From an uncultured Lachnospiraceae bacterium (GTDB lineage Bacteria; Bacillota_A; Clostridia; Lachnospirales; Lachnospiraceae), in contig CAMWWF010000163.1 of NCBI GenBank assembly GCA_947177885.1, forward strand, positions 1 to 6,737: a DNA stretch of 6,737 nt, written 5' to 3'. The translations under genes were made by a program, and so were the position numbers. Shown piece by piece: positions 1 through 6,228 of this stretch (position 1 is the first letter of the stretch; every line of letters begins with the position of its first letter). The notes under the pieces are model-generated. The model saw only the letters and a list, made by a program, of their open reading frames with translations. It was not told the origin of the DNA and ran no database searches.

Positions 1-103
1 ACAATGAGTATACAATGTCACTTTTAGTTTTATACCACACAGTTTACATCATCGTGACAGTTCCGTAATCTGCCTGTTACGAAAGAATTTTTCAAACGCG
101 TTC

Positions 104-111
104 TGACGTCA
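104..111. promoter_or_regulatory. 8-bp palindrome upstream of the addA promoter
   Basis: TGACGTCA is a perfect palindrome that ends nine bases before the -35 hexamer of the addA promoter. The position would suit an activator or repressor site, but an 8-bp palindrome is easily found by chance, and it does not match the Bacillus-type LexA box (GAAC-N4-GTTC). Recorded as a candidate only. Confidence 0.15.
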
Positions 112-120
112 AACTGCTCA

Positions 121-149
121 ATGACAAATAAGATCAGGTGCGTTATAAT
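121..149 (+). promoter_or_regulatory. sigma-A type promoter for addA
   Basis: A -35 hexamer ATGACA (121-126, five of six bases of TTGACA) and a perfect -10 TATAAT (144-149) are separated by exactly 17 bases. Transcription would start near 156 and give a leader of roughly 95-120 bases before the addA start codon. The flanking sequence is AT-rich and no gene lies between this promoter and addA, so addA should be transcribed from here whether or not it also receives read-through from upstream. The assignment is by consensus only; no start site was measured. Confidence 0.7.
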
Positions 150-264
150 AAATACATGTTTCCATGCAGGGGACTATGTTATCAAATCCGAAAACGGACA
201 ATTTTTCTGGAAAGTAGTTTTGTGCGATTTTGAGTTTTTCAGAGGGTCACATGAAAATTGAAAC

Positions 265-277
265 GGAGAAGAACATG
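265..277 (+). promoter_or_regulatory. addA ribosome binding site and chosen start codon
   Basis: GGAG at 265-268 lies six bases before the ATG at 275, a good spacing. Two other in-frame starts exist: ATG at 251, with AGAGGG at 241-246 but only four bases of spacing, and TTG at 230 with no clear ribosome site. The 275 start gives MAISFTPEQQ, which matches where AddA proteins usually begin, just ahead of the Q-like motif. The 251 start would add eight residues and cannot be excluded. Confidence 0.6.
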
Positions 278-3200
278 GCGATTTCATTTACACCGGAACA
301 ACAAAAGGTCATAGATTTGCACAATTGCAATATTCTGGTCTCTGCGGCGGCGGGAAGCGGTAAGACGGCAGTGCTGGTGGAGCGTATCATTCAGATGGTA
401 TGTAATGAGGCGCATCCTGTGGATATTGACAGGCTGCTGATCGTTACCTTTACCAATGCTGCGGCGGCGGAAATGCGGGAGCGTATCGCGTTGGGAATTT
501 CCGCGAAGCTGGAGGAAAAGCCGGAGTCGGAGCATATCCAGAAGCAGGCGGCTCTGCTGCACAATGCTCAGATCACCACCATTGACAGTTTCTGTCTCTT
601 TTTGCTGCGGAATCACTTTAACGAGATCGGTCTGGATCCCGCTTTCCGTGTGGCGGACGAAGGCGAAGTCAGGCTGATGCAGCAGGAGGTTCTGCAGGAA
701 CTGATGGAGGATGGCTATAAAGAGGGCGGAGAGTCTTTCCGCTTCTGTGTGGAATTTTTCTGCCCCGGCGGCAGGGAGAAAGTGCTGGAACAGCATATCC
801 TGAATCTGTCCCGGTATGCCGCCAGCTTTCCCTTTCCGGAAGAGTGGCTTTCGGCCAGGAAGGAGGACTATCAGGCGCAGGATGTGGAAGGCCTCTCGGA
901 CAGTGACTATGGAAAATATCTGTTGGATTATCTGGGGAAGATGACAGCGGGCTGCGCGGAAAAGCTGATGCGCGTGAGAAAGCTGTGTGAGGAACCGGGC
1001 GGGCCATATATGTACGGGGAGCTGATAGAACAGGAGGCGGAACAGATATGTTCGCTGACAGGATGCCGGTCACTTTCCGATTATGCGGGTAAGCTGTCCT
1101 CGGTAAGTTTTGGCAGACTGCCCTCAAAGAAGGATGAGAGCGTGTCGTCTGTCAAGAGGGAACTGGCCAGGAAGCTAAGAGGTGAGGTAAAGGAAAGTCT
1201 GCAGAAGCTGATGGAGCGATTTTTTGCCACCCCGTTGGAGCTGGCGGCGAGGCAGGGATATGCCTGTATGGAGCCGGTGGGAACTTTGGTGGATCTGGTG
1301 CTGGAGTTCGACAGGCGGATGGGGGAGAAGAAGCGGGAACGAAAGGTTATCGATTTTTCGGATATGGAGCACTATGCTTTAAAGATTCTGCTGGATCGGA
1401 ATGACGGCAGGATCACTCCCAGCGCTGTGGCGCTGGAGTACCGGCAGCACTTTGCGGAAATTCTGATCGATGAGTATCAGGACAGCAATCTGGTGCAGGA
1501 ATATCTGCTGAAAGCGGTGTCCGGTGAGGAAGAGGGAAAATATAATCGCTTCATGGTGGGAGATGTGAAGCAGAGCATTTACAAATTCCGTCTGGCGCGA
1601 CCGGAGCTTTTTCTGGAAAAGTATGATACATATCAGTCGGAAGGCGATGAGAGTTCGCAGGATGGAGTTCTTACGGAAGGCGGTGAGAGTCCGCATGACG
1701 GAGTTCTCCCGAAAAGCGGAAGTTTTTTACAGGACGGAGCCGATTTAGGAGATAGCGTCTGCCCGGCAGCCAAAGACTGCCGTAGAATTGATCTGGCGAA
1801 GAACTTTCGAAGCCGCATTCAGGTGGTGGATACGGTCAACAGTGTGTTCTCCAGGATTATGAGCAGAGATATGGGCGGAATCGAATATGACGAAAAGGCG
1901 GCGCTGTATCCGGGAGCCGTGTATCCTGAGAGCGGGGACTTTGAGAAGGAAGGGAATGAGGCTGAAAGCCGCGGAGATGAAAACAGTGCAGCCCAAAGCC
2001 GCGGAGATGGAAGCAGTGCAGTCCGAAGCTGTGGAGACGGAAACAGTGCAGCCAAAGGCCGCGGAGATGAAAACAGTGCAGCCCCAAGTCGTGGAAATGA
2101 GAATGCGGAAACGGAAAACAGTGGAAGTGAGAGCAATAAAACGCCAAACCGCGCATCCGGAAACAATGTGGCTGCAGGCAATGAAAATAAATGTATAGAG
2201 AATTGTTATGAGAGTGAATTGCTGCTGGTGGAGAAGCCCGGCAGCGACGCGGAGGAAAATGCAAAACAGGCGGAGGCCCGGGCCATTGCCGGAAAGATCA
2301 AGGATCTGATGATGTCCTTTCAGGTGACGGACAGAGGAAGCGGCCGTCTGCGTCCTGTACGGTATTCCGATATGGTGATCCTGCTCCGCACCAACAGCGG
2401 ATGGGATGAGGAATTTAAGCAGGTTCTGGAGGAGGAAGGCATACCGGTCTATATCACATCCAAGACAGGGTATTTCAGCGCTACGGAGGTACAGGAGCTG
2501 CTGCAGCTTCTGCGTGTGCTGGACAATCCGACACAGGATATCCCTTTGTTCGGTGTTATGAAATCTGTCTTCGGAGGGTTTACGGAGGAAGAGATTGCAA
2601 GACTGCGCAGCGGGAAGAAAGGAGTATCTCTTTATGAGGCTGTGAAGGAAGCAGTCCTGAAAGATGCGGAGGAAGAGGTCGGGACAGTATCCGGAAGCCC
2701 GGTGTCTGACCGGAAGAGGTCTGATAAGGAGGCACCCGGTGAAAATATGTCTGTGCGGGAAGAGATCGGGGAAGGAGTATATGACAGGGAGGTGCCGGAT
2801 GACGAAACGGGCAGCGTTGAGGATAAGGACACCACAGCGCTTCGCGGAAAAGCAGCCGCTTTCCTGGAACGGCTGGACTCTTACCGCGATCTGACTACAT
2901 ATATGCCCATCCGGGAACTGCTGACCCGGCTGGTGTCGGACTTTGACTATTTAAATTATGTGACCGCGCTGCCCGCGGGAAGCAAGCGGCGTGCCAATGT
3001 GGAGATGCTTTTTACCAAGGCATCGGACTTTGAAAAAACAAGTTATTTTGGACTGTTTCATTTTATCCGCTATATGGAACAGCTGGAAAAGTATGATGTG
3101 GACTATGGAGAGGCGGAATTGCTGGATGAAAACGCTGATGTAGTGCGCATTATGAGTATTCATAAGAGTAAGGGACTGGAATTTCCGGTGACCTTTGTGT

Positions 3201-4609
3201 CGGGTTTGAGCAAGCGCTTTAATATGCAGGATACCAATCAGTCTCTGATCGCCGATATGGATCTGGGACTGGCCACGGATTATGTGGATCCCGAGAGGCG
3301 GCTCCGCAACAGAACGCTGCGCCGCGCCGTCCTTTCCGTGAAGCTGCGGGAGGACAGTCTGGCGGAGGAGCTCCGGGTACTCTATGTGGCGCTGACCCGT
3401 GCGAAAGAGAAGCTGATCCTGACAGCGACTATGGAGAACGCGCAGGAACAGTGGGAAGTGTTAAAAGACTCGGGCGCGGACAGGCTGTCCTATCTGGATT
3501 ATGCGGAGGCCGGGAGTTATCTGGATTTTCTGCTGCCTGTTTTGTCAAAGACCTGTATCCGGGTTCAGGTCAGGACAGAGGAGGAACTGGCGGCGGATAC
3601 TTTGAGAGAGCAGATATCCCTGTATGACAGAAAGGTGCACCTGGAGCAGATTGACAGGCAGTTTGGAAGGAAAGATGACAGCCTTTCGGACTGGCGGATG
3701 GGGGGGGAAGAAGATGGACAGCCGAACCGGAAGACCGGAGGAAAAGATGACACGCGGCGGGAGATACAGGCCGAAGGAATAAATGGCGGACAGGCAGATA
3801 TGTTGAATGGAGAGAGAGAAGATCAGCAGTCAGGCAGCAGTGCCGAAGAGCAGGAGAAAGGACTGTGGGAACTACCGCCTGAGGAGGATGCCTGCCTGAA
3901 ATTGAAACAGCGTCTGGCAGCCGTGTATGCCTATGAGAATCTGGCCGGACTTTATACCAAGACCACCGTTTCCGAACTAAAGATCGCGGCTATGGCGGAT
4001 AAGGACGAGGCGGCATTCCATACTTTTGAGGAAAAGGAGGTACAGCCTTATATTCCCCTGTTCCGCAGGGGGGAAGAGAAGGTCAGCGGTACTGTGCGCG
4101 GTAATGCCTACCATAGAGTGATGGAGATTCTGGACTTTGATATGATTATGGAGGCGGAATCAGAAGAGGAAAGGAAAACGGTACTCCACAATTTTCTGTT
4201 GGAGCAGATGAAGGACAGTCGTCTGAGCAGGGAATATTTAGAGGCGGTGCGGGAAGAGAAAATACTGCACTTTCTCTCCTCGGAGCTGGGACAGCGCATG
4301 TATCGCGCTCACAGAGCGGGAGGCCTTTATCGGGAGCAGCCCTTTGTCATGGGCATCAGTGCGGACAGACTGGGACAGGGGTTTCCTGACACAGAGACTG
4401 TGCTGATCCAGGGGATCATAGATGTGTTTTTTGTGGAGGAGGACGGACTGGTACTGTTGGATTACAAGACGGATTCCGTCCGTTCCATGGAAGAACTGTG
4501 GAATCGCTATGAAACTCAGCTGGATTACTATCAGGAGGCGCTGCAGAAACTGATGGGGATGCCGGTGAAGGAACGGGTGCTGTATTCGTTTTCTCTGGAG
4601 AAGTATTAG
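275..4609 (+). CDS. addA: AddA, helicase-nuclease subunit of AddAB
   Basis: Subunit A of the ATP-dependent AddAB helicase-nuclease, which resects double-strand DNA ends in the cytoplasm to prepare them for RecA. The predicted protein has 1444 residues. UvrD-like helicase motifs occur in order: TPEQQ motif (6-14), Walker A AAAGSGKT (24-31), TFTNAAAAEM (from 58), DEYQD Walker B (399-403), GDVKQS (429-434), NFRSR (510-514), SIHKSKGLEFP (around H963) and ALTRAKEK (R1042). A RecB-family nuclease domain closes the protein: H1280 in GNAYHRVME, D1383 in GIIDVFF, DYK at 1396-1398 and Q1415, so both activities look intact. Bacillus AddA has about 1230 residues; the extra length sits in four hydrophilic inserts at about 457-500, 553-645, 798-851 and 1128-1194. 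Its partner addB, often adjacent in Firmicutes, is not in the window. A promoter precedes it and a terminator follows. Family identity is very secure; the start is slightly uncertain. Confidence 0.97.
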   Translation: MAISFTPEQQKVIDLHNCNILVSAAAGSGKTAVLVERIIQMVCNEAHPVDIDRLLIVTFTNAAAAEMRERIALGISAKLEEKPESEHIQKQAALLHNAQITTIDSFCLFLLRNHFNEIGLDPAFRVADEGEVRLMQQEVLQELMEDGYKEGGESFRFCVEFFCPGGREKVLEQHILNLSRYAASFPFPEEWLSARKEDYQAQDVEGLSDSDYGKYLLDYLGKMTAGCAEKLMRVRKLCEEPGGPYMYGELIEQEAEQICSLTGCRSLSDYAGKLSSVSFGRLPSKKDESVSSVKRELARKLRGEVKESLQKLMERFFATPLELAARQGYACMEPVGTLVDLVLEFDRRMGEKKRERKVIDFSDMEHYALKILLDRNDGRITPSAVALEYRQHFAEILIDEYQDSNLVQEYLLKAVSGEEEGKYNRFMVGDVKQSIYKFRLARPELFLEKYDTYQSEGDESSQDGVLTEGGESPHDGVLPKSGSFLQDGADLGDSVCPAAKDCRRIDLAKNFRSRIQVVDTVNSVFSRIMSRDMGGIEYDEKAALYPGAVYPESGDFEKEGNEAESRGDENSAAQSRGDGSSAVRSCGDGNSAAKGRGDENSAAPSRGNENAETENSGSESNKTPNRASGNNVAAGNENKCIENCYESELLLVEKPGSDAEENAKQAEARAIAGKIKDLMMSFQVTDRGSGRLRPVRYSDMVILLRTNSGWDEEFKQVLEEEGIPVYITSKTGYFSATEVQELLQLLRVLDNPTQDIPLFGVMKSVFGGFTEEEIARLRSGKKGVSLYEAVKEAVLKDAEEEVGTVSGSPVSDRKRSDKEAPGENMSVREEIGEGVYDREVPDDETGSVEDKDTTALRGKAAAFLERLDSYRDLTTYMPIRELLTRLVSDFDYLNYVTALPAGSKRRANVEMLFTKASDFEKTSYFGLFHFIRYMEQLEKYDVDYGEAELLDENADVVRIMSIHKSKGLEFPVTFVSGLSKRFNMQDTNQSLIADMDLGLATDYVDPERRLRNRTLRRAVLSVKLREDSLAEELRVLYVALTRAKEKLILTATMENAQEQWEVLKDSGADRLSYLDYAEAGSYLDFLLPVLSKTCIRVQVRTEEELAADTLREQISLYDRKVHLEQIDRQFGRKDDSLSDWRMGGEEDGQPNRKTGGKDDTRREIQAEGINGGQADMLNGEREDQQSGSSAEEQEKGLWELPPEEDACLKLKQRLAAVYAYENLAGLYTKTTVSELKIAAMADKDEAAFHTFEEKEVQPYIPLFRRGEEKVSGTVRGNAYHRVMEILDFDMIMEAESEEERKTVLHNFLLEQMKDSRLSREYLEAVREEKILHFLSSELGQRMYRAHRAGGLYREQPFVMGISADRLGQGFPDTETVLIQGIIDVFFVEEDGLVLLDYKTDSVRSMEELWNRYETQLDYYQEALQKLMGMPVKERVLYSFSLEKY
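1643..1750 (+). repeat. 36-bp in-frame tandem repeat inside addA
   Basis: Units 1643-1678 and 1679-1714 match at 29 of 36 bases by my count and encode GDESSQDGVLTE and GGESPHDGVLPK. A third, strongly diverged unit (1715-1750) encodes SGSFLQDGADLG. The repeat makes up most of the first insert in AddA, between the GDVKQS and NFRSR helicase motifs, where related proteins have only a short linker. The period is a multiple of three, so the reading frame is kept. Confidence 0.75.
1967..2116 (+). repeat. 30-bp in-frame tandem repeat inside addA
   Basis: Four clear units (1967-1996, 1997-2026, 2027-2056, 2057-2086) and a decayed fifth (2087-2116) encode ten-residue repeats: SRGDENSAAQ, SRGDGSSAVR, SCGDGNSAAK, GRGDENSAAP and SRGNENAETE. 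Unit 4 matches unit 1 at 28 of 30 bases, unit 2 at 26 and unit 3 at 25. The repeat forms the core of the largest AddA insert, after the NFRSR motif and before the conserved ELLLVE strand. The content is polar and likely disordered. Because the period is divisible by three, all frames stay open, which creates spurious antisense and alternative-frame reading frames here. Confidence 0.9.
3677..3748 (+). repeat. degenerate 36-bp repeat in the fourth addA insert
   Basis: The encoded residues can be stacked in two 12-residue rows, DSLSDWRMGGEE and DGQPNRKTGGKD, sharing D at the first position, a basic R/K in the middle and GG at positions 9-10. The next residues continue more weakly in the same register. 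DNA identity is low, so this may be an old duplication or only a compositional echo. It lies between helicase motif VI and the nuclease domain of AddA. Confidence 0.35.
3700..3707 (+). repeat. G8 homopolymer tract inside addA
   Basis: Eight consecutive G span the codons ATG-GGG-GGG-GAA. This is the kind of tract prone to polymerase slippage. Loss of one G would bring a TAA into frame at 3780-3782, and gain of one G a TGA at 3748-3750. Either product would keep all helicase motifs and lose the nuclease domain. Whether the tract varies in cells is unknown. Confidence 0.9.
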
Positions 4610-4616
4610 TATTGAG

Positions 4617-4673
4617 AAGAACTTCTAACACTCATGCCGGAGGGCATTCCGTGAAGAAGTTCTTTTCATTTTT
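4617..4673 (+). terminator. intrinsic terminator of addA
   Basis: AAGAACTTCT (4617-4626) pairs perfectly with AGAAGTTCTT (4655-4664), a ten-base stem beginning seven bases after the addA stop codon. The 28-base loop holds a second small hairpin, ATGCC-GGAG-GGCAT (4634-4647). T-rich sequence follows (TTTT at 4663-4666 and TTTTT at 4669-4673). The outer stem is AT-rich and the T run is broken by CA, so efficiency may be moderate. On the opposite strand no T run follows the stem, so it favours the addA direction. Confidence 0.7.
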
Positions 4674-4718
4674 CATCCGGATCTGAAAGTCCGCGGAGCG
4701 GAATCATGGAGGTTAGGA

Positions 4719-4751
4719 ACTGACTGTCCGCCAGGGCAGATTGGAGTCAGT
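4719..4751 (-). terminator. possible weak terminator or 3' hairpin of the ABC ATPase gene
   Basis: ACTGACT (4719-4725) pairs perfectly with AGTCAGT (4745-4751), beginning 17 bases after the stop codon of the minus-strand ATPase gene. An alternative inner hairpin, CTGTCC-GCCA-GGGCAG (4724-4739, one wobble), competes with it. No T run follows on the minus strand, so this is not a textbook intrinsic terminator. It could instead protect the 3' end of the message. Confidence 0.3.
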
Positions 4752-4768
4752 GAGGTTGAAAGATCCAT

Positions 4769-5419
4769 TCATTGGTGCAGCTGCTGCATTTTCAATTTTC
4801 CCCGATCCATTTCATATACTTCGTCGCACAATATCTCGATATCCTCTTTGTTGTGGCTTGCCAGTATGATCGTTTTTCCTTCCTCCCGCAGCCCCATCAG
4901 GATTCCCCTGACATCCTCCACGCCCTGATTGTCCAGACTGTTCATGGGTTCATCCAGGATCAGTATCTCAGGATTTTCCATGATAGCCTGCGCTATGCCC
5001 AGGCGCTGTTTCATTCCCAACGAATATTTTCCCACCTTTTTATTGCTGTCCGGGTCTAGCCCGACCTTTTCCATGCTTGCCCTGATCTCCTCCCTGCCGA
5101 TCACATTGCGTATGCCCGCCAGGTATTCCAGGTTCTTAAATCCGGTATATCTGCTCAGAAAACCGGGATTTTCTATGATGATCCCGATATTGTCCGCAAA
5201 ATCCGTATCCTTTCCGATCTCTTTCCCATTCACAATAACCCGTCCGCCTGTGGGCTTTAAATAGCCTATGATCAGCTTGAACAGAACGGTTTTTCCGGAA
5301 CCGTTTCTTCCCACGATCCCGTAGATCTTTCCCTGTTGAAAGCTTAAATTAATATTTTCAAGTGCAGTAACGTCACCGAATTTTTTGGTTACATTTTCCA
5401 TGCTGATGATCTCTGCCAT
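4769..5419 (-). CDS. ABC transporter ATP-binding protein, BcrA-like export class
   Basis: Cytoplasmic ATPase that would power a membrane exporter. The 216 residues carry the full ABC set: Walker A GRNGSGKT (37-44), signature SLGMKQRLG (133-141), Walker B ILILDE (152-157), D-loop SLD (161-163) and H-loop ASHN with H189. The Q-loop glutamine is replaced by E83 in IIENPGF, which I recall as usual in the BcrA-like group of antibiotic, bacteriocin and lipid exporters. The protein is short, lacking the C-terminal extension seen in many BcrA proteins of about 300 residues. The ATG at 5417-5419 has AGGA seven bases upstream, with a further AGGA just ahead. The permease-like genes lie upstream on the same strand, across a 170-base gap with its own promoter candidate. 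ATPase identity is very secure; substrate is unknown. Confidence 0.95.
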   Translation of the reverse strand: MAEIISMENVTKKFGDVTALENINLSFQQGKIYGIVGRNGSGKTVLFKLIIGYLKPTGGRVIVNGKEIGKDTDFADNIGIIIENPGFLSRYTGFKNLEYLAGIRNVIGREEIRASMEKVGLDPDSNKKVGKYSLGMKQRLGIAQAIMENPEILILDEPMNSLDNQGVEDVRGILMGLREEGKTIILASHNKEDIEILCDEVYEMDRGKLKMQQLHQ

Positions 5420-5431
5420 ACCAAAATCCTT

Positions 5432-5470
5432 TCCTGATCCGATTTTCGGAAGCTCTGTTCCGCGTCAGGA
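5432..5470 (-). promoter_or_regulatory. leader hairpins overlapping the ATPase ribosome site
   Basis: TCCTGA (5432-5437) pairs with TCAGGA (5465-5470), and inside them TCCGA-TTT-TCGGA (5438-5450) forms a second perfect five-base hairpin directly adjacent to the outer stem. On the minus-strand transcript the outer stem covers part of the purine-rich AGGAAAGGA (5435-5427) ahead of the ATPase start. The nearer AGGA at 5430-5427 stays free. It might modulate translation, but both stems are short. Confidence 0.3.
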
Positions 5471-5475
5471 CCAAA

Positions 5476-5484
5476 TTTATACCA
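5476..5484 (-). promoter_or_regulatory. extended -10 promoter candidate for the ATPase gene
   Basis: Read on the minus strand, TGGTATAAA contains TATAAA (five of six bases of TATAAT) preceded by TG with one base between, the extended -10 pattern. No good -35 lies 16-18 bases upstream; TTGAAC is 22 bases away. A start near 5469 would give a leader of about 50 bases. It is consistent with partly independent expression of the ATPase, though read-through from the permease genes remains possible. Confidence 0.35.
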
Positions 5485-5513
5485 GTGTTCACAAAAACTT
5501 GCCGTTCAACCCG

Positions 5514-5567
5514 ACTCACGGGCGAGAGGAACCCTGGACACAGCGGTCAATTTCCCCGCTCGTGAGT
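5514..5567 (-). repeat. 54-bp imperfect inverted repeat in the gap before the ATPase
   Basis: ACTCACG (5514-5520) and CGTGAGT (5561-5567) are perfect complements. The pairing continues inward as GCG with CGC (5522-5524 with 5557-5559) and further G-C and wobble pairs on the minus-strand RNA, giving a stem of about 14 positions with one mismatch and a 26-base loop. It lies 22 bases after the membrane-protein stop codon. No strong T run follows directly; TTTTT occurs only about 20 bases later. Candidate roles are an attenuating or message-stabilising stem, or a small repeated element. Confidence 0.5.
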
Positions 5568-5589
5568 ATAGAAACAGAGTTGCTGACTT

Positions 5590-6228
5590 CTACCGGTTCC
5601 GCGCTGTCTTCTCCAACAGCAGCCGTCCGGTGAGATAACCGAATACAAGCAATATTCCCTCCGTGATCAGAGAAGTCAGAACAGAAACTCCCGTCTCTCC
5701 ATAATACCATTTACTCTGAAAATACATTCCCCACATTCCGTACATAAACCGGGCTGCTCCCACGTGTGTAAAACCCAGAAGAAAGGTAAATCCCTCCAAC
5801 AGCAGCAGGATCGCCGGCGCCAGTCTACGCAGTCCCGTCAGATCCAGAACAAGGAAAAAGGAGAGGATCGTCAAAATATGGGGAAGCCATAAAATGAGCA
5901 CTTTCCATACTTCCCCCGAAAGTCCCACACCGCTCAACTGATCAACCGCCGCTGCAGCGATGAACAGAACCGCCGCCGCAGACAGACCGTTCAGCAGGCT
6001 TTTCACATATTTCTGCCGCCACCACATTTTGACTGTTTCATGGCGATAGCAGGTAAGCGGCTCTATTTTTCTCCACTTTTCCAGACAGATTCCTTCCGCC
6101 AGCAGACAGATGCAAATGGGCAGAAGCCATCTGGTAAGTTCATAGAGCACTTTATCATAATCAACCGCCCAGCCGAAAAGATCCTGTGAAACTCCACCGA
6201 AAAAATTAAAAATCATACTCTGATCCAT
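5590..6228 (-). CDS. ABC-system membrane protein, permease-like, five helices
   Basis: Integral membrane protein of 212 residues, probably part of the transmembrane section of the exporter driven by the downstream ATPase. Hydrophobic segments fall at about 33-49, 78-97, 107-130, 136-155 and 182-205. The loop after the first helix is basic and Trp-rich (YRHETVKMWWRQKY, 61-74), and an aromatic stretch, MYGMWGMYFQSKWYY, precedes the last helix. I recognise no named family with certainty; small uncharacterised permeases beside BcrA-like ATPases look similar. The ATG at 6226-6228 is chosen because AAGGAGG (6241-6235) lies exactly six bases upstream. An upstream in-frame ATG at 6339 would add 37 residues that merely overlap the preceding gene. 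Its start overlaps the preceding stop by one base (TGATG), indicating translational coupling. Confidence 0.85.
   Translation of the reverse strand: MDQSMIFNFFGGVSQDLFGWAVDYDKVLYELTRWLLPICICLLAEGICLEKWRKIEPLTCYRHETVKMWWRQKYVKSLLNGLSAAAVLFIAAAAVDQLSGVGLSGEVWKVLILWLPHILTILSFFLVLDLTGLRRLAPAILLLLEGFTFLLGFTHVGAARFMYGMWGMYFQSKWYYGETGVSVLTSLITEGILLVFGYLTGRLLLEKTARNR

Noticed and set aside
3..68. An open frame running in from the left edge and ending with a stop at 66-68, possibly the 3' end of an upstream gene such as addB.
   Set aside because: Only about 21 residues are visible, they do not resemble the AddB C-terminus as I recall it, and such a length is expected by chance.
156..233. A 25-residue open frame starting at the ATG at 156, and a 13-residue frame starting at 176 in the addA leader.
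   Set aside because: The first has no ribosome site and begins at the predicted transcript start. The second has AGGGG only three bases before the ATG. Neither has supporting features, though a short leader peptide cannot be strictly excluded.
1967..2086. Repeated Arg-Gly-Asp motifs resembling integrin-binding adhesins.
   Set aside because: The protein is a cytoplasmic DNA-repair enzyme without an export signal, so the motif is coincidental to the repeat unit.
1967..2116. CRISPR-like array of 30-bp repeats.
   Set aside because: The units are directly abutting with no spacers and lie in frame within a conserved gene.
1819..2264. Antisense reading frames of 120 and 135 residues with repeated Cys-Phe-His-Leu patterns, and a 103-residue sense reading frame at 1887-2198.
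   Set aside because: They overlap the 30-bp repeat of addA. A period divisible by three keeps every frame open, so these are by-products of the repeat, with no convincing start or ribosome site.
5169..5175. Missing Q-loop glutamine in the ABC ATPase (Glu in IIENPGF) as a sign of a dead or unusual enzyme.
   Set aside because: From memory, an acidic residue in this context is common in BcrA-like ATPases, and every other ABC motif is intact.
5385..5633. An 82-residue plus-strand reading frame across the gap before the ATPase.
   Set aside because: It overlaps the coding start of the ATPase and the end of the membrane protein on the other strand, has no ribosome site, and reads through the inverted repeat.
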